Source: Mycolicibacterium novocastrense (lineage in GTDB: Bacteria > Actinomycetota > Actinomycetes > Mycobacteriales > Mycobacteriaceae). From it: a stretch of DNA of 64,000 bases. Below the pieces are notes generated by a model that made no database searches, was not told the DNA's origin, and saw only the letters and a program-made list of their open reading frames with translations. This document shows, one piece after another, positions 39,305 through 48,167 of this stretch. The translations under genes and the position numbers were made by a program. The DNA lies in assembly GCF_001570485.1 (NCBI RefSeq), contig NZ_BCTA01000026.1, positions 124,001 to 188,000 on the forward strand, given 5' to 3'. How positions within the stretch are numbered: position 1 is the first letter of the stretch; every line of letters starts with the position of its first letter.

Positions 39305-39811
39305 GTGACGGGCAGCACCTTCAGCCGCGACGAACTCGCCGCGGCGTTCCAGCAGTTCGAGGCCACGGTCGACCGCGCCGCGCAGACCCGCGACTGGGAC
39401 CCCTGGGTCGACCAGTACACCGACGACGTCGTCTACGTCGAACACGCGGCGGGCACCATGCGCGGCCGCGAGCAGGTGCGCCCCTGGATCTGGAAGACGA
39501 TGGAGTCGTTCCCCGGTAGCTACATGACGTCGTTTCCGTCGCTGTGGACGGTGATCGACGAGGCGACGGCCCGCGTCATCTGCGAGCTCGACAACCCGAT
39601 GCGCGATCCCGGCGACGGCACCGTCATCAGCGCCACCAACATCTCGATCGTCACCTACGCCGGCGACGGGCTGTGGCGGCGGCAGGAGGACATCTACAAC
39701 CCGCTGCGGTTCGTCAAGGCGGCGGTGAAATGGTGCCGCAAGGCAGCCGAACTCGGCACGCTGCCGCCCGAGGCCGAGGAGTGGATGAAGCAGTACGGAG
39801 GAGGCAAGTGA
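39305..39811 (+). CDS. SnoaL/NTF2-like protein (Rv0138-like)
   Basis: This 168-residue protein has the NTF2-like cone-fold pattern: D-W-D-P-W-V-D-Q-Y-T-D-D-V-V-Y-V-E, then G-R-E-Q-V-R-P-W and a final strand pair. Such proteins bind or isomerise small hydrophobic molecules; the ligand is not known. Rv0138 is 167 residues. It overlaps the epimerase gene (GTGA) and forms a two-gene unit with it. Confidence 0.85.
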   Translation: MTGSTFSRDELAAAFQQFEATVDRAAQTRDWDPWVDQYTDDVVYVEHAAGTMRGREQVRPWIWKTMESFPGSYMTSFPSLWTVIDEATARVICELDNPMRDPGDGTVISATNISIVTYAGDGLWRRQEDIYNPLRFVKAAVKWCRKAAELGTLPPEAEEWMKQYGGGK

Positions 39812-40812
39812 GCAAGCTGGTCATCGGCGCCAACGGCTTCCTCGGTTCCCACGTCACCCGGCAGCTGGTGGCCGACGGCCACGACGTCCGAGTCATGGTG
39901 CGCCCCAACGCGAAGTCCAAGGGCATCGACGATCTTCCGGTCGAGCGATTCCTGGGCGACATCTGGTACAACGACATGCTGCGCGCGGCGATGACCGGAG
40001 TCGACGACGTGTACTACTGCGTCGTCGACACCCGCGGCTGGCTGAAAGACCCGACGCCGCTGTTCTATACGAACGTCGAGGGCACCCGGAACGTGCTCGA
40101 GGTCGCCAAGGACATGCGCCTGCGGCGGTTCGTCTACACCAGCAGCTATGTGACGGTCGGTCGCAGGCGCGGGCACGTCGCGACCGAGGACGACGTGATC
40201 GTCGACAAGGGTCTGACGCCGTATGTGCGCTCACGGGTGCAGGCCGAGACGCTGGTGCTGCGGTATGCGCGCGAGCACGGCCTGCCCGCGGTGGCGATGT
40301 GCGTGTCGACGACGTACGGCGGCGGCGACTGGGGCCGCACCCCGCACGGCGCGATCATCGCGGGGGCGGCGTTCGGCAAGCTGCCCTTCGTGATGCGCGG
40401 AATCGAGCTCGAGGCGGTCGGTGTCGACGACGCCGCTCGCGCGATGTTGCTCGCCGCCGAACGCGGCCGTGTCGGCGAGCGGTACCTGATCTCGGAGAAG
40501 ATGATCAGCAACGCGGAGGTGGTGCGCATCGCGGCCGAAGCCGCCGGGATGCCGGCGCCGACGAAGTCGATCCCGCTGCCGGTCTCATATGCGATGGCCG
40601 CCCTGGGCACCGCCAAGGCGCGGCTGACGGGCAAGGACGAGAAGTTCTCGCTCGGCTCGCTGCGACTGATGCGCGCGGAAGCGCCGGTGGATTGCAGTAA
40701 GGCTCGGCGCGAACTGGGTTGGCGGCCAAGGCCAGTCGAGGAGTCGATCCGTGAGGCCGCGAGGTTCTGGGTGGGGCTGCGGGACGCGCGGCGCACGAGC
40801 AGGGCCGGCTAG
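39808..40812 (+). CDS. NAD-dependent epimerase/3-beta-HSD-like dehydrogenase (Rv0139-like)
   Basis: I used the GTG at 39808, which overlaps the previous stop behind a GGAGGAGG site. The 334-residue extended SDR has a Rossmann start with G-A-N-G-F-L-G (about 6-12). The catalytic region reads Y-T-S-S-Y-V-T-V-G, then P-Y-V-R-S-R-V, so the standard Y-x-x-x-K Lys seems replaced by Arg. It resembles Rv0139. Its coupling to a SnoaL protein and the upstream KstR-type site suggest a hydrophobic hydroxyl/keto substrate, by inference only. Confidence 0.85.
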   Translation: MSKLVIGANGFLGSHVTRQLVADGHDVRVMVRPNAKSKGIDDLPVERFLGDIWYNDMLRAAMTGVDDVYYCVVDTRGWLKDPTPLFYTNVEGTRNVLEVAKDMRLRRFVYTSSYVTVGRRRGHVATEDDVIVDKGLTPYVRSRVQAETLVLRYAREHGLPAVAMCVSTTYGGGDWGRTPHGAIIAGAAFGKLPFVMRGIELEAVGVDDAARAMLLAAERGRVGERYLISEKMISNAEVVRIAAEAAGMPAPTKSIPLPVSYAMAALGTAKARLTGKDEKFSLGSLRLMRAEAPVDCSKARRELGWRPRPVEESIREAARFWVGLRDARRTSRAG

Positions 40813-40822
40813 CTCGCAGGAG

Positions 40823-41641
40823 ATGTCCGACAAGCTGCACGTCGATCTGTCCGGTGCGCCGCAGACCATGCTCGCGACGTTCTACGCCAAGGCGCTGGAC
40901 GCCGATCTGCCGAAACCGATTCTGGGGGATCGGTTCGCCAAGGACATCGTCGGGCGCATCGACTACGACTGGTCGAAAACGTCGATCACACCGGCGAATT
41001 CGGCGTCGGTGACCACCCGTAGCGCGCACTTCGACAGGTGGACGCGCCAGTTCTTAGCGGTGCATTCGCGGGCGGTCGTACTGCACCTCGGGTGCGGGCT
41101 GGACGCGCGGGCCTTTCGGATCGATCCCGGGCCGGGGGTCGACTGGTTCGACATCGACTACCCGGAGGTGGTCGACCTGCGCACAGAGCTCTATCCGGCT
41201 CGCGACCACTATCGGGTGATCGGCGCCTCGGTCGCCGATGCGTCGTGGCTGTCTGAGATTCCCTCGGAGCGACCTGTTTTGATGATCGCCGAGGGTCTGA
41301 CCATGTATCTGACCGAATCCGACGGTGGGGCACTGCTGCGACGGGTTGTCGACGGGTTCCCCTGTGGGGAACTGCAATTCGATGCGTTCAGCCGGCTCGG
41401 CATCCGGTCGCAGTTCCTGAATGCGGTGGTGCGGCGGGCGGGGGCGACGCTGCACTGGGGGATCGACGGCCCGGACGACATCGGTGCGGCGGTGCCCGGT
41501 GTGCGGTTGCTGGCGTGGGTGTCACCGTTCGACTCCCCGACGTTTCGCGATGTCGCGTGGTACTACCGGGCGCTGGGTAAGGCGATGTCGGTGGTGCCGT
41601 CGCTGCGGTACATGGCGCAGTATCACCGCTGGGCCTTCTGA
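40823..41641 (+). CDS. LCM/TcmP-like O-methyltransferase
   Basis: This 272-residue protein fits the leucine-carboxyl-methyltransferase fold: R-S-A-H-F-D-R-W near 60, the SAM motif V-L-H-L-G-C-G-L-D-A-R-A-F-R, then W-F-D-I-D-Y-P-E and A-E-G-L-T-M-Y-L. It belongs to the COG3315 group of O-methyltransferases. The ATG has AGGAG directly abutting it, so spacing is poor but no better start was seen. The gene follows the epimerase gene by 10 bases and is convergent with the crotonase gene. Confidence 0.85.
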   Translation: MSDKLHVDLSGAPQTMLATFYAKALDADLPKPILGDRFAKDIVGRIDYDWSKTSITPANSASVTTRSAHFDRWTRQFLAVHSRAVVLHLGCGLDARAFRIDPGPGVDWFDIDYPEVVDLRTELYPARDHYRVIGASVADASWLSEIPSERPVLMIAEGLTMYLTESDGGALLRRVVDGFPCGELQFDAFSRLGIRSQFLNAVVRRAGATLHWGIDGPDDIGAAVPGVRLLAWVSPFDSPTFRDVAWYYRALGKAMSVVPSLRYMAQYHRWAF

Positions 41642-41650
41642 GCGTTGTGC

Positions 41651-42307
41651 CTAGCGGACGTTGAGTTCGGCGATCACCTCGGCGTACAAGCGCGCCTTGA
41701 TCGTGCCGAACACCGTCCCGGCTTTGGCGGCCAATGCCTCGGCGCGGGCGACCGCCGCGTCGAGGACTTCACCCTCCCCGGCGGTGGCCGTGACGATTCC
41801 CGCCGCGCGGGCGTCTTCGCCGCCGTACCGTCGCGCGGTGGTCATGGCCTCGTGCGCGGTCGCGATCGGCAGCCGAGACCGGATGAGCGCGTTCATGCCT
41901 GCCGTGAACGGGATACCGAGGTCGACCTCCGGCAGACAGAAGAAGCCGCGATCGGCGCGCGTGACGATCTGGTCGTGGGAGAGCGCCAGCATCGCGCCCG
42001 CGGCGAACGCGTGTCCCTGCACCGCGGCGATGATCGGCGCCGGGAACGCCAACACGCGCGCCAACAGCGCGTGCACGTCGGCGAGGTTGGCCTCGGCCGC
42101 ATCGGGATTGGCCGCCATGAAGTCCAGGTCGAGACCGTTGGAGTAGAACTTGCCGCTGCCCGTGGTGACGACGGCCCTCGGCCCATCGGCGGCCTCCACC
42201 TCGTCGAGTGCGGAGTTGATCGCTGCCAGCCGGTCGGGGTGGAAGCGGTTCTCGTCCTCGCCGAGGGTCAACACGTACACCGCGCCGCGCTTGTCCAGAT
42301 CGCCCAT
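41651..42307 (-). CDS. Short enoyl-CoA hydratase/isomerase (crotonase) family protein
   Basis: I used the ATG at 42307, one codon after a TTG. The 218-residue product has the crotonase oxyanion-hole segment (G-K-F-Y-S-N-G-L-D) and the second A-V-Q-G-H-A-F-A-A-G-A-M segment. It lacks the full-length C-terminal helices of most hydratases and resembles delta3,delta2-enoyl-CoA isomerases. It may shift or hydrate double bonds in acyl-CoA. It is transcribed alone and convergent with the O-methyltransferase gene. Confidence 0.85.
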   Translation of the reverse strand: MGDLDKRGAVYVLTLGEDENRFHPDRLAAINSALDEVEAADGPRAVVTTGSGKFYSNGLDLDFMAANPDAAEANLADVHALLARVLAFPAPIIAAVQGHAFAAGAMLALSHDQIVTRADRGFFCLPEVDLGIPFTAGMNALIRSRLPIATAHEAMTTARRYGGEDARAAGIVTATAGEGEVLDAAVARAEALAAKAGTVFGTIKARLYAEVIAELNVR

Positions 42308-42386
42308 CAACCGATTACACCACCTACTGAGGAATCGGATCGCGCCTCATCGAGCAGACACCCGCGATGGCTCGTGCGTATCTCGC

Positions 42387-43853
42387 TCAGAACGGTGCGG
42401 GGTCCACGTTGCGTGCCCGCTCGGCCTTGATCCGCGCGGCGAAGTCGGCGGCCCGCGTTCGTTTTCGCTTCGGCATCTTCGCCGTGCGATCAGCCAGCGA
42501 CGGTGAAACGGGCGGTGGTGGTGGAAGGTTGGCGGTGGTGGTGTCCCAATCGAAGAACAACTTGCTGCCGGGTGTCGTGGTATAGGTCCTGCCGCTCGGT
42601 GATTTCCAGATCACCGTGCCGTCGGGCAGCTGAACATCGAGCCACCCATCGAACGTCTTCATCATGTGGTGCTTGCGGCACAAGCACTTGAGGTTCGACG
42701 GATGCGTGGGCCCGAGCGGCCACGGGGTCGTGTGGTCGATGTCGCAAAGGTCGGCGCGCACATCGCATCCCGGTGCGCGACAGTACATATCACGCATGCG
42801 CACGAACTCGGCCAGCGCCGTCGATGGCTGGTATCGCGCCTCGGCGTCGGGCCCAGGCATTTTGATCGGACGCACCTTAGCGCCGCGGCTGATCAGCCAG
42901 GGCAGCAGTGAGGTGGGCAGTGCACCGTGGCCCAGTAGTACCGCGGTGCCCCGCTTCTCGGCGCCCGGTGAGTCGGGCTGCGGCGGGGCGGTGTCGTCCG
43001 TGTCGCTATCGGTCGCAGGAGTCGCGTCGTTACCTGCTGCAGCAGCGGCATTTTTGAAAGCGTCTTGGTCGGCGATCACGTGGAGGAGGACGTTCGACGT
43101 TTGCGGAGCGGCCGCGGCGCACGTCGGCGATCCGCATGCGCAACCCAACCGGTCTTGGTTGGCGGCCAACGCGCCGATAGCGTCGGCTCGGCGCTCGCCC
43201 ATGCTGCGCGGATCGTTGTCGCACAGCCCCTGCATCATCTCGGCGAGGCGGCTTTTGAGGACAGCGGCGTCGGTGACCAACAGCCTGCCCCACACCGAAG
43301 TGGTGCCGACCGGGTCATCGAGATCACCGATGTGGAAATCCCGGGTGCGCGCCGTCGACCGACTTCTCCGCACCGCTTCTGGGTCGAACTTGTCGACGAG
43401 CGCGTCGATGGCCTCGTCCAACCGCTGCTCGGACAAAGGACCCAACCGAGACGCCCGTTTGGCAAGCGCCGTGTCGATGAGCGCCAACGCCTCAGGCTCC
43501 TCGACAAGTTGGGTGCGCCAGGTGATCGCCGAGACGATCCGCGCACCGATTCCGCCCCGTTCGAACAACGCGGCCACCTGGGGCAGCCGCTCGCGCAACG
43601 CCTGCGCGATCCGCATCTGCCCGGACGCGCGGCGATGCCCGATCGTCATCGCCGCGGCCACCTCGGCGGCGACGCTGTCCCACGGGTCGAACGCACACAG
43701 ATTGCGTTCGTCATCCTCGCTGACCTTGCGCCGGGTCAGCTCCGCGATGGCCGCGAACCGGCGCGCCGCGGCCTCGGCCTCCGCACGCGCACCGTCGGCG
43801 ATGGCGGCGACGAGAGCGGCGTCGTCCACCTCCGCGAACTGTCCTCCGAACAT
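42387..43853 (-). CDS. 13E12/DUF222 repeat-family HNH endonuclease-like protein
   Basis: I used the ATG at 43853; the frame stays open to 44633 but only over the opposite strand's genes. The 488-residue product has a helical DUF222 domain (about 1-300), a Pro/Asp-rich linker, and a C-terminal HNH site (D-I-D-H-T-T-P-W ... N-L-K-C-L-C-R-K-H-H) with the paired Cys residues of a zinc-binding HNH. A basic tail (P-K-R-K-R-T-R) follows. Members are abundant in mycobacterial genomes and may derive from a homing-like selfish element. The catalytic residues look intact. Confidence 0.88.
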   Translation of the reverse strand: MFGGQFAEVDDAALVAAIADGARAEAEAAARRFAAIAELTRRKVSEDDERNLCAFDPWDSVAAEVAAAMTIGHRRASGQMRIAQALRERLPQVAALFERGGIGARIVSAITWRTQLVEEPEALALIDTALAKRASRLGPLSEQRLDEAIDALVDKFDPEAVRRSRSTARTRDFHIGDLDDPVGTTSVWGRLLVTDAAVLKSRLAEMMQGLCDNDPRSMGERRADAIGALAANQDRLGCACGSPTCAAAAPQTSNVLLHVIADQDAFKNAAAAAGNDATPATDSDTDDTAPPQPDSPGAEKRGTAVLLGHGALPTSLLPWLISRGAKVRPIKMPGPDAEARYQPSTALAEFVRMRDMYCRAPGCDVRADLCDIDHTTPWPLGPTHPSNLKCLCRKHHMMKTFDGWLDVQLPDGTVIWKSPSGRTYTTTPGSKLFFDWDTTTANLPPPPPVSPSLADRTAKMPKRKRTRAADFAARIKAERARNVDPAPF

Positions 43854-43922
43854 GTGTTCGAGTATGCCACCGGGGTATGACACGTCCGGAATCCAGCCGT
43901 CACCTCGTACGTTGGCGTTGAT

Positions 43923-44303
43923 ATGAGCGATCGCTCCGTACTCGAGCCCACCGCGGAACACCCGATCACCGTCGCGCCGACCGGCAGACACGTCACCGCC
44001 CGGGTGAACGGCGAGATCGTCGCCGACACCGACCGAGCGTTGACGCTGCAGGAGTCGACGTACCCGGCCGTGCAGTACATCCCGTTCGCCGACGTCGTCC
44101 AAGACAAACTCAGGCCCAGCGACACCCAGACGTACTGCCCGTTCAAGGGCGACGCAGCCTACTTCCACGTGGTGACCGAGGCCGGCGCCGTCGTCGAGGA
44201 CGCCATCTGGACCTATGAGACGCCATACCCGGCAGTCGCCCCCATCGCCGGGCATGTCGCGTTCTACCCGGACAAAGCCGAGATCGTCGTCGCCCAGGCA
44301 TAA
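43923..44303 (+). CDS. DUF427 protein (Rv0140-like)
   Basis: The 126-residue product is the same length as Rv0140. It has the DUF427 pattern with R-V-N-G-E-I-V-A-D-T, P-x-V-Q-Y-I-P, T-Y-C-P-F-K-G-D-A and A-F-Y-P-D-K-A-E. Its function is unknown. The gene starts 69 bases after the divergent HNH gene and precedes the AlkA-like gene by 9 bases, so the two may be cotranscribed. Confidence 0.9.
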   Translation: MSDRSVLEPTAEHPITVAPTGRHVTARVNGEIVADTDRALTLQESTYPAVQYIPFADVVQDKLRPSDTQTYCPFKGDAAYFHVVTEAGAVVEDAIWTYETPYPAVAPIAGHVAFYPDKAEIVVAQA

Positions 44304-44312
44304 CCTTGGCCG

Positions 44313-45225
44313 GTGCACACCTCGGTCAGCGTCGCCTTCGACGGCCCGGTCAGCCCTGCGTTGACTCTGGCGCCGCTGCGGCGTGGCCGAACGGACCCCT
44401 GCTATTACGACGCTCCCGATGGCGCCATCTGGCGCACCAGCCTGATGCGCAGCGGGCCCGTCGCCGCGCGTCTCACCAAATCGGCACCCGACACCGTCGA
44501 CTGTGAAGCATGGGGTGACGGCGCGAGAGAATTCGCCGAGACCCTGCCCGCCCTGCTCGGCGCGTACGACGACAGCGTCGGTTTCGTGCCCACCGAACCG
44601 ACCATCGCCGCCGCGCATCGACGCGTGCGGCATCTGCGGCTGGGCCGCACCGACCGCCGTGCTCGAAGCACTGATTCCCGCGGTGCTCGAACAGCGGGTC
44701 TACGGCAAGGATGCTCGCCGCGCGTGGCGGCTGCTCGTCACCAAGTACGGGGCCCCCGCGCCCGGACCGGCGCCTGCGCACATGCGGGTCCCGCCTCCCG
44801 GTGAGGTCTGGTGCCGCATTCCGTCCTGGGAGTTCCACCGCGCCAACGTCGACCCCCGGCGCGCACGGACCGTCGTCGTGTGTGCGCAACGCGCCGACTC
44901 CCTGGAACGACTCGGCGCCCGGTCACCGGCCGACGCCCGCGTCGCGATGGCGTCGCTTCCGGGAGTCGGTGAGTGGACCGCCGCGGAGACGAGTCAGCGC
45001 GCATTCGGTGACGCGGATGCGCTCTCGGTCGGCGACTACCACCTGGCGAAGATGGTCGGTTGGAGCCTCCTGGGGCATCCGATCGACGATCCCACGATGG
45101 TCGAGTTGCTCGAACCGCTTCGACCTCACCGTCACCGCGCGGTGCGCCTGTTGGAGGTCAGCGGGCTTGCGGTGCTGCCGCGATTCGGGCCGCGCATGGC
45201 GATCCCGAATCTGATCGAGATGTGA
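44313..45225 (+). pseudogene. AlkA-like DNA-3-methyladenine glycosylase (Rv0142-like) with a +1 frameshift
   Basis: The first 115 codons read in one frame up to G-R-T-D-R; the expected continuation V-L-E-A-L-I-P-A-V-L-E-Q begins one base further on. A single extra base near 44658 (within CCGCCG) breaks the frame. Joined, the two parts give about 303 residues (Rv0142 is about 308). The second part has L-P-G-V-G-E-W-T-A-A and D-A-L-S-V-G-D-Y-H-L, a helix-hairpin-helix glycosylase core with its catalytic Asp. The conserved second part suggests a recent mutation or a sequencing error. If real, the cell lacks this alkylation-repair enzyme unless the frameshift is programmed. Confidence 0.85.
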
Positions 45226-45305
45226 CGCCTGAGACGTGGTGGATTACCGCACCAATGCAGCGGGTAGTCGAAGCGACGACACCCTATGCGTGCAAAGGAG
45301 CTTCC

Positions 45306-45869
45306 ATGCCTAGATCCAATTACACAGTGCCCGGTATGACTGACAAGGACGCCGCGAAGGTCGCCGAACTTCTGCAGAAGCAGTTGAGCCGGTACAACGA
45401 TCTTCACCTGACCCTCAAGCACATCCACTGGAATGTGGTGGGCCCGAACTTCATCGGCGTACACGAGATGATCGATCCGCAGGTCGAGTTGGTGCGCGGC
45501 TACGCCGACGAGGTCGCCGAACGGATCGCCACCCTCGGCTTCTCGCCGAAGGGCACGCCCGGCGCGATCATCGAGGACCGCAGCTGGGATGACTACTCGC
45601 TCGATCGCGACACCGTGCAGGCGCACCTCGCTGCGCTCGACCTCGTCTACGACGGGATCATCGAGGACACCCGTCAGAACATCGAAGAGGCCGAGGACGC
45701 CGACCCGGTGACCGAGGACATTCTGATCGGCCACGCCGCCGAGCTCGAGAAGTTCCAGTGGTTCGTCCGCGCACACCTGGAGAACGCCGGTGGCCAGCTG
45801 GCCAACGAGGGTGCGAGGACGGAGAAGTCGGCCGCCAGCCAGGCGAAGAAGAAGTCCTCGGGTAAGTAA
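45306..45869 (+). CDS. dps: Dps ferritin-like DNA-protection protein (Dps1-like)
   Basis: The ATG at 45306 has AAAGGAG upstream; the frame is open further 5' but without conserved character. The 187-residue product matches M. smegmatis Dps1 closely by memory: N-D-L-H-L-T-L-K-H-I-H-W-N-V-V-G-P-N-F with the ferroxidase His, then H-E-M-I-D-P-Q-V-E-L, and a Lys-rich tail (K-K-K-S-S-G-K) for DNA binding. Dps oxidises and stores iron and compacts DNA under starvation. The 80-base upstream gap has GGGTAG, a weak SigF-like -10, but the -35 is not convincing. Confidence 0.93.
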   Translation: MPRSNYTVPGMTDKDAAKVAELLQKQLSRYNDLHLTLKHIHWNVVGPNFIGVHEMIDPQVELVRGYADEVAERIATLGFSPKGTPGAIIEDRSWDDYSLDRDTVQAHLAALDLVYDGIIEDTRQNIEEAEDADPVTEDILIGHAAELEKFQWFVRAHLENAGGQLANEGARTEKSAASQAKKKSSGK

Positions 45870-45893
45870 GGCTTCCGGCGGAGGTGACCGGCG

Positions 45894-47285
45894 TCAGCCG
45901 GCACCGCGTTGCGCCCGCGCGGTTTCGCGGTCGAGACGCTGAGCCTGGTAGATCGACACGTCGGTGCGCGACACCAGCATGTAGGCGATTCCGACCGCCA
46001 CCATCGCGCACGGGATCACCGAGAACGAGCCGGTCATCTCCGCCACCATGATCATCACAGCCAACGGGGCGTGCGAGACGCTGCCGAAACACGCCATCAT
46101 GCCGACAACGACGAACGTGGCTGGGCTGTCGGGGATTCCGGGAGCGTCGACCAGATCGCCGAGTCGCCACAGAGCGGCGCCGACGAATGCGCCCACCACG
46201 ACACCGGGTCCGAAGATACCGCCGGATCCGCCGGTGCCGATCGACAGCGACGTCGCCACGATCTTGGCCAGCGGCAGGATCAGTACGATCCACAGCGGTA
46301 TCGCCATCAAAGTGTCGGTGGCCGTGGCCTTCTGTGCCCATCCGTACCCGCTGGCCAACACCTGCGGGATCGCGAGCGCCAGCAACCCCACCGCCAGCCC
46401 GCCCACCGCGGGTTTGAGCACCTTGTGACCCGGCAGTCGCGCGGTCAGCGCGACGGTGCCGTAGAAGATGCGCGCGTAGAGGTATCCGACGCCGGCCGCG
46501 ACGACACCGAGCACGACGAACCAACTCAGATCCAGCGGGCTCTCGAACCGGTAGTCGGCGGCGACGAACCCGAACAGCGGGTCGAAGCCGAGGATCGAAC
46601 CGAGCACCGAGTAGGCGGTCGCCGAGGTGATGAATCCCGGTATCAGCGCCTGATAGTCGAAGTCCCGGCGGTACACGATCGATGCCGCCAGCACCGCTCC
46701 GCCCAGCGGGGCGCCGAAGATCGCCCCGATGCCCGATCCGATGCCCAGCGACACCGCGATCCGTCCGTCCTCGTCGGACAGGTTCAGCCACTTCGTCAAC
46801 AGGGATCCGAAGCCCGCGGAGATCTGCGCCGCGGGGCCCTCGCGCCCGCCCGAGCCGCCCGACCCGATGGTCAACGCGCTGGCGATGGTCTTGATCACGA
46901 TGGCTCGTCCCCGGATGGCGCGGGGATCGGTGTGCACGGCCTCGATCGCGCTGTCGGTGCCGTGTCCTTCGGCCTCCGGAGCGAACTTCGCGACCAGCCA
47001 TGCCGATACGAGTGCGCCGCCGCAGACCACCAGCGGGATGGCCCACGGCCGGTCGAAGCCGGCCGAACCGGGGTCGCCGCCGTCGCCGACCGGTTTGGGG
47101 ATCCGGTAGCCGGCCAGGTCGCCGAGCAGGAAGTCGCCCGCATAGTCGAGCGCCAGATAGAACACCACCGCGCCGAGGCCGGCGATGACGCCGATCGCGA
47201 TCCCGAGGATCAGCCACTTACGGATGTAACCGGAGCGCCGAATGAATCCGCCGAGGCCGCCGCCGGTTTCACGGGTCTCGGCCAT
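45894..47285 (-). CDS. ClC-family chloride channel/antiporter (Rv0143c-like)
   Basis: The 463-residue membrane protein has G-R-E-G-P with the gating glutamate and a G-I-F-G-P segment. The first selectivity motif (G-S-G-I-P in E. coli ClC) is changed to G-H-G-T-D. About ten or more helices are visible. It probably exchanges anions, perhaps with protons, across the inner membrane. Rv0143c is 492 residues. It is transcribed alone, convergent with dps. Confidence 0.9.
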   Translation of the reverse strand: MAETRETGGGLGGFIRRSGYIRKWLILGIAIGVIAGLGAVVFYLALDYAGDFLLGDLAGYRIPKPVGDGGDPGSAGFDRPWAIPLVVCGGALVSAWLVAKFAPEAEGHGTDSAIEAVHTDPRAIRGRAIVIKTIASALTIGSGGSGGREGPAAQISAGFGSLLTKWLNLSDEDGRIAVSLGIGSGIGAIFGAPLGGAVLAASIVYRRDFDYQALIPGFITSATAYSVLGSILGFDPLFGFVAADYRFESPLDLSWFVVLGVVAAGVGYLYARIFYGTVALTARLPGHKVLKPAVGGLAVGLLALAIPQVLASGYGWAQKATATDTLMAIPLWIVLILPLAKIVATSLSIGTGGSGGIFGPGVVVGAFVGAALWRLGDLVDAPGIPDSPATFVVVGMMACFGSVSHAPLAVMIMVAEMTGSFSVIPCAMVAVGIAYMLVSRTDVSIYQAQRLDRETARAQRGAG

Positions 47286-47309
47286 GGTCTCCAGATGCTA
47301 GCGCGACTG

Positions 47310-48113
47310 TCAGCGGTACGCGGTCAGTCTGGCGATGATCGCCACACCGCCACCGGGCCCGACGGCTTGCCCCTCGGCAACACCCGTCCTGCGCCCGACA
47401 CGCAAAGCGGTTCCCACATAACGGGATTCGGGTCCGCTGTGGAAGGGCCGCATGAAGTTGACCCGGAGCGACGCGGTCCGCAGCGGCCGGTCGGGGCCGT
47501 CGGTGTCGAGTGCGGCGGCCGCGACCAGTTCCAGCGCCATCGCCGTCACCCCGCCGTGCACGATGCCGATCGCGTTGTTCAGCACGGGGTCCTCGTCCTG
47601 CAGCAGGACCCGCCCCGCACCGCCGCTCTCGGCGACGCGAACCGCCATTCGGTCGGCGAGCGTCCCGGGCGGCAGCGGGCCGGATGGGCCGTCGGGGAAC
47701 GGTGCGATGTCGGCGGGCGACTGGATGTAGAACGAGCGCACGGTGGCGGTGGCGAGCACGGTGCCGCGGTGGGTGAGTTCGCACAGCGCCAACGCCACGT
47801 CGCTCTTGGCGCCGAACGGCCGGGCGGTCGCGACCACCGATACATCGGGTGCACCGGCGATGATTTCGGCGGCGTGGGGATCTGCTTCAAGGGACAGCTC
47901 GCTGGACACGGTCCACTCGTCATCGGCGCGGCGCCGGTGGTTGACGAGGCCGCACGCGTGGTCGACGAGCATCGCCATGGGCGCGATGGTCGGGGCACCG
48001 GTCAGCGGGTTCACCATTCCGCCCACCGGTATCGAGGCCACACACTCACCGGGCGCGTCCACGGACGTCGCGATGCCGAACCGGCCCAACGGAGTGTTCA
48101 GTGGATGTGACAT
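47310..48113 (-). CDS. Double hot-dog fold acyl-CoA thioesterase-like protein
   Basis: The 267-residue product shows two hot-dog units: the second has the PaaI/YbgC-like pattern G-I-V-H-G-G-V-T-A-M-A-L-E and R-V-N-F-M-R-P-F. The first contains P-M-A-M-L-V-D-H-A. It likely hydrolyses an acyl thioester or serves as a bifunctional (de)hydratase-like scaffold. It is divergent from the copper-type ATPase with 54 bases between starts, but nothing in its sequence suggests a metal role; the copper operator may affect it. Confidence 0.82.
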   Translation of the reverse strand: MSHPLNTPLGRFGIATSVDAPGECVASIPVGGMVNPLTGAPTIAPMAMLVDHACGLVNHRRRADDEWTVSSELSLEADPHAAEIIAGAPDVSVVATARPFGAKSDVALALCELTHRGTVLATATVRSFYIQSPADIAPFPDGPSGPLPPGTLADRMAVRVAESGGAGRVLLQDEDPVLNNAIGIVHGGVTAMALELVAAAALDTDGPDRPLRTASLRVNFMRPFHSGPESRYVGTALRVGRRTGVAEGQAVGPGGGVAIIARLTAYR

Positions 48114-48146
48114 CGGGATACAGCGTGACCGAACAACCCCTGGCTA

Positions 48147-48165
48147 TATACCCCTAGGGGGTATA
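48147..48165. promoter_or_regulatory. Copper-type operator TACCC-N5-GGGTA before the P1B-ATPase
   Basis: TACCC (48149-48153), five bases and GGGTA (48159-48163) sit in a near-palindrome of 19 bases. This spacing is that of CsoR/RicR copper operators known from mycobacteria. It overlaps a possible -10 (TATACC, 48147-48152, with GTGACC 16 bases upstream), so a copper-released repressor could turn on the ATPase. The ATPase ATG follows by 2 bases, implying a very short leader. Confidence 0.7.
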
Positions 48166-48167
48166 CG

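Noticed and set aside
42387..44633. 748-residue frame including the HNH gene
   Set aside because: The first 260 codons lie over the DUF427 and AlkA genes on the other strand; the DUF222 domain begins at the ATG at 43853.
45226..45305. SigF promoter before dps
   Set aside because: A GGGTAG -10-like element is present, but no GTTT-type -35 lies at the right distance.
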